NCBI RefSeq assembly: GCF_016342275.1
Contig: NZ_JAEIOT010000004.1
Coordinates: forward strand, 372,001-436,000
DNA from: Corynebacterium marambiense
GTDB lineage: Bacteria > Actinomycetota > Actinomycetes > Mycobacteriales > Mycobacteriaceae
DNA: 64,000 nt
Direction: 5' to 3'
Shown here piece by piece: positions 47,783-56,134 of the stretch; within the stretch, counting starts at the first letter, position 1, and the number at the start of each line of letters is the position of its first letter. The notes below the pieces were generated by a model, which had not been told where the DNA came from, did not search any database, and saw nothing but the letters and a program-made list of their open reading frames with translations. A program made the translations under genes and the position numbers.

Positions 47783-48348
47783 TTCAGTGCCTCACTTATC
47801 TCGTCATAAACCTCGCCATAGCCTGCAAGATCAGCAGGAGTAGTACCCCAAGCCTGTTTGAACGCCTCTTTGTGTCGAATGAAATTCTCCGCGACCGGTA
47901 CTCCCTGTTCTTCAAACAGCTCACGTAGCTCGGCAACCAGCCGTGCCCGAGTGTTGATCTGCGTCAGCAACACCACAGTGGGAAGATGGCTTGTCACCTC
48001 CAACGTCGGCCATACCCGTTCCAGATCCATTGGCGATGCAGCAGTAGGAACGATCGCAACGTCCACGCAGTCAAGAACTTCCTGGAGAACATCAGCTTGC
48101 CCCGGCGGAGTATCAATGAGGATCAGCTCGCCAGACTTTGCCCGCGGCGCCCCACTGTATGGTTCCACCGCAAATGGAAGTGGATGGCCCGCCCTAACCG
48201 CTGCGCTAGCCCACATCGTCGCCGAGGCTTGCGGATCAGCATCAACCAATCTCACAGGTACTCCACGACGATGCGCCGCCAACGCCAGATAGAGCGAGGT
48301 CGTGGTCTTGCCCACGCCGCCCTTAGTATGCACAACTCCCCATAACAT
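47773..48348 (-). CDS. parA: ParA family partition ATPase
   Basis: 191 residues. Deviant Walker A KGGVGKTTT at residues 9-17, LVDADPQASA (A') and ILIDTPPGQ (Walker B) mark a small type Ib ParA without an N-terminal DNA-binding domain. With the RHH protein it distributes plasmid copies at division. The start region includes CATAACA (48341-48347), a possible operator. Confidence 0.94.
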   Translation of the reverse strand: MLWGVVHTKGGVGKTTTSLYLALAAHRRGVPVRLVDADPQASATMWASAAVRAGHPLPFAVEPYSGAPRAKSGELILIDTPPGQADVLQEVLDCVDVAIVPTAASPMDLERVWPTLEVTSHLPTVVLLTQINTRARLVAELRELFEEQGVPVAENFIRHKEAFKQAWGTTPADLAGYGEVYDEISEALKWH

Positions 48349-48595
48349 AACCGCATTCTAACGTAACCACTCCCTAACATGAGAATGCATCACGCAAAAC
48401 ATTCGGGAGAAAGCAACTACGGGGCAAGCCAGTCCGAGGACTGGCGCGGCAGCACGATGCAAATTAGAACATCCGCAGCACAAGCCGCTTAGGGCTCTCC
48501 CCGCTTCCCTGCTTCAGCGGAACCGGAGAGACCTGTTTATGTCGCACCGCTCCACGGAGAGACAGGCATCAGAAGGATTCTGGGACGAGACATCA
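48349..48595. other. Upstream region of parA, part of probable origin
   Basis: No gene. It holds the parA promoter region with CTAACGTAAC/CTAACATGAG repeats (48357-48383) and a short hairpin (CCAGTCC/GGACTGG near 48430-48447). Confidence 0.45.
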
Positions 48596-48868
48596 TCCGC
48601 TAGAGCGGAGGGGAACCGTATACCGCTGACGGCATTATGCTTTTTTCGGGCGTCCCCGGGGGGGCCTGCATCCCGAGTGCTTCTAGGTGTGTAGGGGTCT
48701 AGGTCTAAAGAACCTCCGCTAGAGCGGAGGGGAACCGTATACCGCTTATGTCATTATCCTTTTTTCGGGCGTCCCCGGGGGGGCCTGCATCCCGAGTGCT
48801 TCTAGGTGTGTAGGGGTCTAGGTCTAAAGAACCTCCGCTAGAGCGGAGGGGAACCGTATACCGCTTAC
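48596..48868. repeat. 119-bp tandem repeats, probable plasmid origin iterons
   Basis: Units at 48596-48714 and 48715-48833 are 115/119 identical. A third, partial copy (48834-48868) repeats the first 34 bp. Each unit begins with TCCGCTAGAGCGG (dyad CCGCT-AG-AGCGG), then GTATACC, a T6 run and a GC-rich hairpin. Position directly after the repA 3' end and before parA fits an origin or incompatibility region. Confidence 0.75.
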
Positions 48869-48880
48869 GGCGTGAACCAT

Positions 48881-49806
48881 TTAATTTGAGGTTGCTCGTC
48901 GGCCACGTGGAAGCGTGATGTTAGCCGCTTTGAGTGCTCGTTTTACGGTTGGACGCGACACGTTGTACTCACTCATTGCGTCGGCGATAGTCGGCCATGC
49001 CCCTACTTCTGCGTAGGTGGTTAGGAACCAACCAGCGATGGTTAAACGTTCGCCTTGGGCTTCGAGGACGCGCTTCTGATTGGCTTTTTTCAGGGGCTGT
49101 AACGCCGCCTGCGCGATAGGTTGCTCGGGGTCGGCCCACTTCCTGGCGGCGGAGTTCTTGCCGCCTCTGCGGCCCATCGTCGCCAGCGCCTTACGCCCCG
49201 CACTGGTCTGCCGCTGGGTGGAGCACTGCCCCTTACTCGCAGACGTCTTGCCCGACACGACGTATCCCCGCACACGGCGTGCCATCGTCAGACGGTCACG
49301 CACCGGGGGCATAGCCTCCTCGCGGCCATCCCCACCGACCGCCTGGGCGACCTTATAGGCGCGCTCGTAGGCATCGATGATCAACGTGTCCTTCATCGGT
49401 TTGCCCTCGGTACGCAGCCGGTGCGCGGTCGCCAGCGCGTGCCGGAAAGCGGTCTCGTCGCGTGCCGCTCGTCCAGGAGCTGACCACCGCACCCGCACCC
49501 CGTCGATCAGGTCAGCCGCAGCGTCGGCGGCACTCGGTAGGCCCTCATCGAGCGCGGCGATCATCCGCGCTTCATCCGCGGCGGCCTGCGCGGCCGCGAT
49601 CCGCTCCCACCCGGATGAGAACTGCGTTTTCGCCAGCTTTGTCGCCGGAGCCGGTTTCGTCCGTCCGGTCATCGCCCGTACCTCCTGAATCAGCATTCCC
49701 AACCGGTCTATACGCCAATGTTGAGCGTGCCACCGGTAAGCCAGAGCGTCTGGTCCAGTGTAGAGCGGCCACCGTGACCACCCGTGGGAGAAGTACCGGT
49801 CCGCAC
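48881..49806 (-). pseudogene. repA: RepA replicase, copy B: C-terminal part
   Basis: The frame carries LGADRYFSHGWSRWPLYTG, SSGWERIAAAQAAADEARM, ARDETAFRHALATAHRL, RDRLTMARRVRGYVVSG and a C-terminal helix-turn-helix region (VGAWPTIADAMSEYNVSRPTVKRALKAANI) to the stop at 48881. The N-terminal two fifths are missing; upstream the frame runs on into unrelated sequence. Together with copy A it would make one complete RepA across the two ends of the 14.4 kb segment. Confidence 0.85.
49590..49771. repeat. 182-bp repA direct repeat, right copy
   Basis: Partner of 35182-35363 with two mismatches; the offset is 14,408 bp at both ends. Confidence 0.95.
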
Positions 49807-50878
49807 CCAGCAAGATCACACAACGCGCCACGAGTGCCTTGGAGAAGCCGCTGGTCTGCCTGGTGGTCGATAAGGGTCTTGGCGCCTCAATGCAGGCGGG
49901 CCACCAGTTGATCTTGAAACCATCGAGCTGTCCGATAAAGACCCGCTGGTCAATCGTACTATCAAGCGAGCCGGTGCGCTGGTCTTCTTTCTCACGGATC
50001 GCGACGACAATACCGGTCTCGATTTTGCGGAGCTCTCGGTAGGCGACGACGAAGACGTCACCGCAGATACATGCGGAACCGCCGAGCCTATCAAGTTGAC
50101 TACTGCGCCCTGCGGGATACGGTTGTGGGAAACTAAGCGCAAATGCTGTACCACTAGGTAAAACCCGCGACCTTAGGCGCCTCCAATTTGCCTTCGGCGG
50201 CGGCAGCGACCAGGCTCTCGACGTGGTTCCAAGGCGTCGGCGGACGTCGTGAACCACGACGGGCGTCGGTGTGAACCAAGCGCCAAAAGTCTCGGCAGCT
50301 CCGAAGGGGCCTCGGGGATCTGGCCGACCGCACCTTAGCCTTGTGTTGGTCAGCGACAACATCTTCAACGTTGAACTGTTGCAGCAGGCTCTCGGCACTC
50401 AAGAGTTCGGCAAGGGAATGGTAGGCGATGATGTCGCGCTGATCGATCCACCAGATACCCCTCCACCGATTCACCAGCAATCGTGGCCCTCGCCTGATCG
50501 TCTGCTGGGTCAACACCTCAGAAGCCATTCCCCACATCGTCAAACGACAGCGAGGATCTTGACGCCCCAGATCTAGGCGAGAGTTTCGGAAGTCCACAGC
50601 CATAGTCGGGATACACTAGCGGCTTGTCCGGTCTCGACGCGGTCTCCGGACACCGCGCCCCAGCTGAGACGAGCAAAGCGTCTCGCCAGAGTCTTTCCAC
50701 CCGCCACGAAGGTCGAGCAAAATCAAAGATGCTTCGCCGATATCGGTCAGCACCAAATGTGACCCTTCACCCGGCGAGCCCAAGTGTGTCCGAAAAGGTG
50801 TGAACTATCCCGACTGATAGACTGACAAATCGTCACACTTTCTTGGGTTGCAGAGCCACACATCCAAAGGAGTTCAAT
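49807..50878. other. Mosaic region with coding-like minus-strand patches, no gene assigned
   Basis: About 1.1 kb. On the minus strand two patches read like protein (LGGSACICGDVFVVAYREL near 50030-50090, and LLVNRWRGIWWIDQRDIIAYH near 50440-50510) but in different frames and without family resemblance. Likely decayed genes beside the plasmid junction. The last 120 bp contain the promoter of the restriction gene. Confidence 0.4.
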
Positions 50879-51739
50879 ATGGTCGCCTCAATTAAGAGAA
50901 CACCCTTCCAGCAGTTTACCTTAGATTTACAAACGTTCGCGGGTAAGAACTCCCATTTAATCGAAAACACCCTCTCAAACATTTTTACGATGCGCCTGCT
51001 GGGAAACAAGACGCACGGCGATTTAGCTGAGATCGGAATCACCGAATTTATCAACCAGTTCCTGCCGGCCTATGAAGCTCAACATGTTGGCAAGGACTTG
51101 TTCCGCGCAAAATCATCGGAAGAGGATATCCTCGTTACGCGACTGGAAGATCTATCGCAAATCAAGGTTTCACTGAAGGCGTATGGCGTAGGCCCACTAC
51201 AGCTTAGCACCGATAAGGACGCGGTGTTGTTCCCGCTTTTGGAAGGCCTCGGAAAGCCCCGTCTGAATGACGCAGAAGAGATTAAGGAACTACTGAACCG
51301 TCACGAGTTTTTACACCTCGGGGAGCTGAACGTACTCCCCTTGATATACCAGGAGGACAAAAAACAGTGCGCCATTATGGTATTTGATATTTCTGCCCTA
51401 CCAGAGCGAACATCAGTGATAGAACGAGTTGAGCCCGGATCGAGAGGGCGCAAGCATCCGGTCTGGCATTTTCTTGACTCTGACGGAGAATATATTTGCG
51501 AGGTTAGATATGGCGGAAAGTCTGCCAATGCCCTTCAGCGAGGCCTGTGGACTGATTCTAAAAAGGCAGCGAACCATTTCAGATTCATCACTGATGGCTG
51601 GATCACCTATGACCATAATTTGGTGCTAACGGATCTTTTTGCCAAGGCGCTGAACAGTACTGCTGAAGCCCATCAGCTGGCGCTTCAGCCCATGAACATT
51701 GAACTACAAAAAAGTGCACACGATTCTAAGACTGATTGA
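50879..51739 (+). CDS. Putative type II restriction endonuclease
   Basis: 286 residues from ATG 50879 behind AAGGAG. The identification rests on the tightly coupled adenine methyltransferase downstream (TGATG overlap). A PD-(D/E)XK-like pattern is plausible in EEDILVTRLEDLSQIKVSLKAYG (about residues 83-105), where acidic residues precede IKVSLK on a strand. I do not recognise a specific REase family. AT-rich compared with the backbone, so recently acquired. Confidence 0.65.
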   Translation: MVASIKRTPFQQFTLDLQTFAGKNSHLIENTLSNIFTMRLLGNKTHGDLAEIGITEFINQFLPAYEAQHVGKDLFRAKSSEEDILVTRLEDLSQIKVSLKAYGVGPLQLSTDKDAVLFPLLEGLGKPRLNDAEEIKELLNRHEFLHLGELNVLPLIYQEDKKQCAIMVFDISALPERTSVIERVEPGSRGRKHPVWHFLDSDGEYICEVRYGGKSANALQRGLWTDSKKAANHFRFITDGWITYDHNLVLTDLFAKALNSTAEAHQLALQPMNIELQKSAHDSKTD

Positions 51740-52908
51740 TGAGACAACAACTCCCCATTCCCCTATTTTCAACAGACCAGACTCTACTTTCGGATGCGCT
51801 GCAATGGGCACACGAAGGCATTAAGTATGCAGGGTCAAAGCAAAAACTTTTGGCCCCTATTTTTGAAGCTGTTAAAGATATTCCATGTGATTCTGTGTTA
51901 GATCTATTCTCCGGCACTACACGAGTAAGTAGGCTATTTGCAGGCATTGGCTCTTCCGTTGCCTCTAATGACCTCGCGGAATGGTCAGAATGTTTTGCAA
52001 CCGCATATTTGCTGAATGATCGAGAGGCAAGTGCATATCAACCTCTGATCGACCATCTAAATTCCCTGACACCTATAGACGGATGGTTTACACAGAATTA
52101 TGGCGGAATCGACTACGAAGGTAGCGCTGTTCAACAGAATGGCAAGAAGGCCTTGTGGCAACGTCACAATACTATGAAATTGGATGCTGTCCGAGAAGAA
52201 ATTGATCGACTTTCACTCACGCCGCTAGAGCGGTCCATTGCTCTTACAAGCCTAATCTACGCTTTGGATCGAGTCGAAAACACAATTGGGCACTATGTTT
52301 CATATCTCAAGAGGTGGTCACCAAGATCTTACAACCAGATGACGCTGCAAGTTCCAAACTTGAGAATTTCTAACAGAGAGAACTTTGTTTTCAGGGAGGA
52401 TGCCGAAACTCTGCTTGACCATTTTCGGGCGAGTGGAAAGCATTTTGATCTTGCCTATCTAGACCCACCTTACGGCTCAAATAATGAAAAGATGCCACCA
52501 TCTCGCGTTCGTTACGCATCCTATTATCACATTTGGAAAACGGTTATTTTGAACGACCGACCGGAAATTTTCGGGGCGGCACATCGGCGCGAGGACTCCA
52601 GGGATAAGATATCAGCTTCTCCATTTGAGGAATATCGAAGAGATGAGGAAGGATCATCGCTAGCCTTGAAGGCACTTCATCGAGTTGTCAAGAAAACACC
52701 TGCGGAACACCTTTTACTTTCATACTCTAACGGTGGCCGTGCCACGTATGCCGAGCTTGTTGACGTGCTGGCGGATTCTGGTGAATTGATTACCGCCATC
52801 CAGATGAATTACAAGAAAAACGTTATGGCTAATATGACCTGGACAAACCAATGGATTCCGCCGGAGGATATTCCAAATGTCGAGTACCTTTTCTTGATCA
52901 GGAAGTAA
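51739..52908 (+). CDS. DNA adenine methyltransferase, D12 class (N6-adenine)
   Basis: 389 residues from ATG 51739, overlapping the upstream stop. The D12/Dam-type order of motifs is present: motif X IKYAGSKQKLL, motif I VLDLFSGTTRVSRLF, and motif IV LAYLDPPYGSN. It would methylate an adenine in the recognition site of the partner endonuclease and protect host DNA. TTG 51736 is an alternative start. AT-rich. Confidence 0.9.
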   Translation: MRQQLPIPLFSTDQTLLSDALQWAHEGIKYAGSKQKLLAPIFEAVKDIPCDSVLDLFSGTTRVSRLFAGIGSSVASNDLAEWSECFATAYLLNDREASAYQPLIDHLNSLTPIDGWFTQNYGGIDYEGSAVQQNGKKALWQRHNTMKLDAVREEIDRLSLTPLERSIALTSLIYALDRVENTIGHYVSYLKRWSPRSYNQMTLQVPNLRISNRENFVFREDAETLLDHFRASGKHFDLAYLDPPYGSNNEKMPPSRVRYASYYHIWKTVILNDRPEIFGAAHRREDSRDKISASPFEEYRRDEEGSSLALKALHRVVKKTPAEHLLLSYSNGGRATYAELVDVLADSGELITAIQMNYKKNVMANMTWTNQWIPPEDIPNVEYLFLIRK

Positions 52909-53972
52909 GCTCCCGCAAGGGGATAGCTCGCCCGTATAGCGGGATATTTTGGCTTCATTCAGTCTTTTCTCGAGGGTGAATGTTGACACTAGGGCTTCGC
53001 TACCATCAATTCAGGTGGAGGTGTTTAATCGAAGATATCGTGTCGCTCAATCAATGCGGGCTGTTCTAACTGTGGAGCGTGGCTTTACTCTTCCTCGTCT
53101 TCGCGCAGATCAACGAGCAGATCAAGTCGGTCCACATGATCGTTGGACCGAATGCAGGCTCGGTCGTGTCTCTAGGGGTGAAATGAGTGGTGGCGTGACA
53201 TCAGTGTTGTTGAGAATAATGAACTGCCCGTACTCACCAGTATCAAACGTGTAGTCGAACAAATTTCGCAGCAGACCCGTTAATAGACCCAATTTCCATA
53301 GGCAGCCACCACTCTCTCCCATTACACCTTCCGTGAATTCGCGGTTTCCTGGCTACAAGCCGCCCTCAAGTAGGAACACGCCACCCCGTTTGCCCCCTCA
53401 ATACGCGAAATCAGACCTTATTGGCCGTGTACGACTCGTTTTTAGTTCAGTGAAAAAACTCAACATCTACGACCTGAAAACCAACACGCATGCAGTCAAG
53501 GATTCCAGTCGCATCCATCGGCGCTCGTGGCTCCCATACCGCGTCCCCCAATACCCGTCGACCCAAAATAAGGCGCGTTCCTCCCCCTGAAGCCCCCTAC
53601 ATAGTTCCCCCCTTCCCGCCGTCATCCACGTCCCGTTGTACCTCTCGGATCAAGTCCCACCCCGCCTGAGTGAATACTCCAAACCACATCATGTTTCGCG
53701 GCGGCGAACTCCCTAGGAGTAATTTCGTGCTCGAACCGTACAGCGATGAGAGAGTGAGCAGCCTCAACGAGGTCGGCGCGTGCATTTAGTGAGGTGAGTG
53801 GTTCTAGGCTTTCAGCCACGGCGTTGATAAGAAACTCCGTATAGTGTTTCCATGATGTGAACTATCGTCTGACGTATGGCAAAAATCACCCCCACCTCCA
53901 ACCGCCATACCTACGCAACATGAGTATAGCTCCCAAAAACATCACGACCTGGGGGCTCTACATTTTACACTT
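52909..53972. other. 1.06 kb without a convincing gene
   Basis: Short open frames here lack starts with ribosome sites and homology. One minus-strand patch (53622 to about 53866, reading WKHYTEFLINAVAESLEPL... in one open frame with no ATG) is protein-like and may be a gene remnant. A degenerate hairpin (53928-53958) ends the downstream small gene. Confidence 0.45.
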
Positions 53973-54149
53973 TTACGACCGTTTCTGTTCCTTACCGACA
54001 TTCCACAGCAGATAGGTGACCATTACTGCACCGACCGTTCCCGCCACAAGCCGGTATCCGGAAAACCACAATGCCGCCTCGACTATGGCGACGGCAAGCA
54101 TGAAGGCAAGAAACAGATAAAATTTCTGTTTTTTAGAAAGACGGTTCAT
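53973..54149 (-). CDS. Small membrane protein next to TA module, copy 2
   Basis: 58 residues from ATG 54149 (MNRLSKKQKFYLFLAF), same length and topology as the copy at 38910, about 75% identical, with changes spread over the whole protein (for example AIVEAALWF for AVIEGVLWF). Conservation of the reading frame in a locus that has lost its toxin indicates selection on this protein or a recent copy. Confidence 0.75.
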   Translation of the reverse strand: MNRLSKKQKFYLFLAFMLAVAIVEAALWFSGYRLVAGTVGAVMVTYLLWNVGKEQKRS

Positions 54150-54508
54150 AATTCGCCTAATTCTACTTCGGTCAAGACCTCATGACCTGACGTCACTATG
54201 CACAAGGGGAAGATGTGCATGACCCAATCAATTAGCCTATTGGAAAGCTTATTCCCTAATGGAAATATATACCAAGCAGAAATTATAAACCGGCAGAAAC
54301 CCCCAAAACGGGGGTAACGAAAAATACCCCTCACGATCTGCTACACCCACCAAGTACACAGTCGCGAGAGCCACACTGGCGCTGGCGAGAGTGTGTAACG
54401 AACACTGTAATACCACCCTCACAATCAATCGCCGACACGGCGATAACCTGCACGTCTTACGGTAAAATCAGCCACCTACCGAAGTCTTACGTTCAAGGAG
54501 CCCACGCC
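54150..54508. promoter_or_regulatory. Divergent control region of the TA module, copy 2
   Basis: 359 bp. The paired direct repeats are GTCTTACG (54454-54461 and 54484-54491), again exactly 30 bp apart, around a TAAAAT -10 box (54463-54468). The ATGCAC/GTGCAT dyad near the left end is kept. About 80 bp in the middle have no match in copy 1. Confidence 0.65.
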
Positions 54509-54862
54509 ATGCCCCGATTCGCACCGGTCACCGTCCGACCGGACGGCAGGGTCTTCATCGGTGACCACAAGCCCTACGTCGCCCCCGACAGCCTCGATGA
54601 GCTGCACGGCCCAGCGGAGGGTATCTTCGTGCTCCCCCACTCGGTCCGCTGGCTCAACGAGGAAGCGCGCACTACGGACGTGTCAGATGAAGTGGGGAGA
54701 TGGTGCGCGTACCGCGATCTGCTCGCGGAGGGCACCTGCGAGCAACAGTGCGAGTTCATCAACCGCGACCTGCTCATCCGGGACTTCCCCCATCTCCCGC
54801 TCCCCCGGAGAGTGACCAAGCTCTGGACAGACGCCTTCCCCGAGCTGACATCCGGTGGATAG
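54509..54862 (+). CDS. Antitoxin of AbiEii-type module, copy 2 (toxin lost)
   Basis: 117 residues, about 89% identical to the antitoxin at 39395; most changes cluster in residues 60-80 (EARTTDVSDEVGRWCAYRD against KARTTDVTNKIRRRCAYRD). AAGGAG precedes the ATG. The toxin gene begins in the same overlapped position but ends after 13 codons of homology, so this is now an orphan antitoxin. Confidence 0.78.
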   Translation: MPRFAPVTVRPDGRVFIGDHKPYVAPDSLDELHGPAEGIFVLPHSVRWLNEEARTTDVSDEVGRWCAYRDLLAEGTCEQQCEFINRDLLIRDFPHLPLPRRVTKLWTDAFPELTSGG

Positions 54863-54893
54863 ACTTCTCGCAGAACAGCGAACAATCACCCGG
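54855..54893 (+). pseudogene. Toxin remnant: first 13 codons of the AbiEii gene
   Basis: GTG 54855 opens MDRLLAEQRTITR exactly as at 39741, then the match ends at a sharp breakpoint at 54894. Confidence 0.8.
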
Positions 54894-55282
54894 CACGTCA
54901 GTGTTTTATCGGGATTCGGGGAAAGAGCGGTCTGGGACCGGCAGAGTGGTACTTGAAGAGCCAGAGGATGAGGCGGAGCCGTCAATGATGGTCCGGTGAT
55001 GAGCGGAACCTGATCTCATCGTTGTGGCTGTGCGCAACGGTAACAACTCATCACTCGTCAGGCACCGAGCTTCAGAACACCCAACAATGGTGAAAATATT
55101 CCAGAGGCCACTACTCCGGGATCGTCACCACTTCGATCACCCCTGCCTGATCATGCTTCAGTATGCCCACACACCCGATACCGGAGCCCATTCCTTGTCG
55201 CGAACGGTCTTCAACGGTGGTGAGGCCGACCTCGCGAAACTGGGAGGCAGGCATGCTCACTTGAGACCCCGCCCCACCCCGG
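54894..55282. other. Island-backbone junction, no assigned gene
   Basis: 389 bp. On the minus strand a short open stretch (MPASQFREVGLTTVEDRSRQ... to VVTIPE, 55111 to about 55251) reads like a protein end, without recognised family. Otherwise nothing. Confidence 0.4.
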
Positions 55283-56134
55283 TCACAGCCCGACGCGGCG
55301 GGCGGATTCCTCCCAGAGTCGCCGGGCGATCTCCGGATCTCGACTGCCGGGATAGTCCGGTCCCTTCTTCTTTCCGATGTAGTACCCACCGGGGATGAAG
55401 TCGACGCCGACGGTTCCGGTGGCCAACCGGACGAGCCGATCGGCCCCCTTGTCGGAGCTGCTCAACGCCATGCGGATCAGCGGGTTGGTGTAGAAGAACT
55501 CGAGGCGTCCCCCGGTCCCGGAGCCGAAGTTCGAGGCGATGACGCCGGGGTGGAAGGAGACGCCGTAGATGCCCCGGTCAGCGTGGCGGCGGGACAGTTC
55601 ACGGGCGTGGATGATGTTCATCATCTTCGAGTCCCCGTAGGCCTTCATCGGGTCCCAGGGCCCGTCGGCGTTGTCGAGATCGTTCACGTCGAGTTTTCCG
55701 TAGTACTTCGCGGCGATCGAGGCCGTCCCGACGACGTACCCGAGTCCGGCGGCGAGGTTGTCGGCGAGCAGTTCGGTGAGCAGGAACGGCGCCAGGTGGT
55801 TGACCTGGAGGGTGAGTTCGTTGCCGTTCCCGGTGACCGTGCGCTCCGGTCCGAAGACTCCGCCCGCGTTGTTCGCCAGAACGTCGATGCGCGGAGCGAT
55901 CCGGCTGATTCCGTCGGCGAGTTCACGGACCTCGTCCAGGGATGAGAAATCAGCGGTGAAGTGGGGCGCACCGATCGCGGTGGCGACGAACCGGGTCTTG
56001 GCCGGGTTCCGTCCGACGACGATGACGCGGTGCCCGAGGTCAGCCAGTTTCCGGGCGGCGGCCGCCCCGATGCCGTCGCTGGCTCCGGTGACAACGATGG
56101 TGCGGGGTACCTCGACGAGTGGGGGTCGGCTCAT
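55283..56134 (-). CDS. SDR family oxidoreductase
   Basis: 283 residues from ATG 56134, overlapping the DUF885 stop (ATGA). Motifs: TGASDGIG for the cofactor, DVLANNAGG, the catalytic serine in VGTASIAAKYY and YGDSKMMNI. It resembles the retinol-dehydrogenase-like SDR group by length and the C-terminal extension. Translated with the peptidase upstream; substrate unknown. Confidence 0.9.
   Translation of the reverse strand: MSRPPLVEVPRTIVVTGASDGIGAAAARKLADLGHRVIVVGRNPAKTRFVATAIGAPHFTADFSSLDEVRELADGISRIAPRIDVLANNAGGVFGPERTVTGNGNELTLQVNHLAPFLLTELLADNLAAGLGYVVGTASIAAKYYGKLDVNDLDNADGPWDPMKAYGDSKMMNIIHARELSRRHADRGIYGVSFHPGVIASNFGSGTGGRLEFFYTNPLIRMALSSSDKGADRLVRLATGTVGVDFIPGGYYIGKKKGPDYPGSRDPEIARRLWEESARRVGL

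Noticed and set aside
48596..48868. Repeat array as a CRISPR
   Set aside because: Units are 119 bp, nearly identical over their whole length, without alternating spacers, and no cas gene is near.
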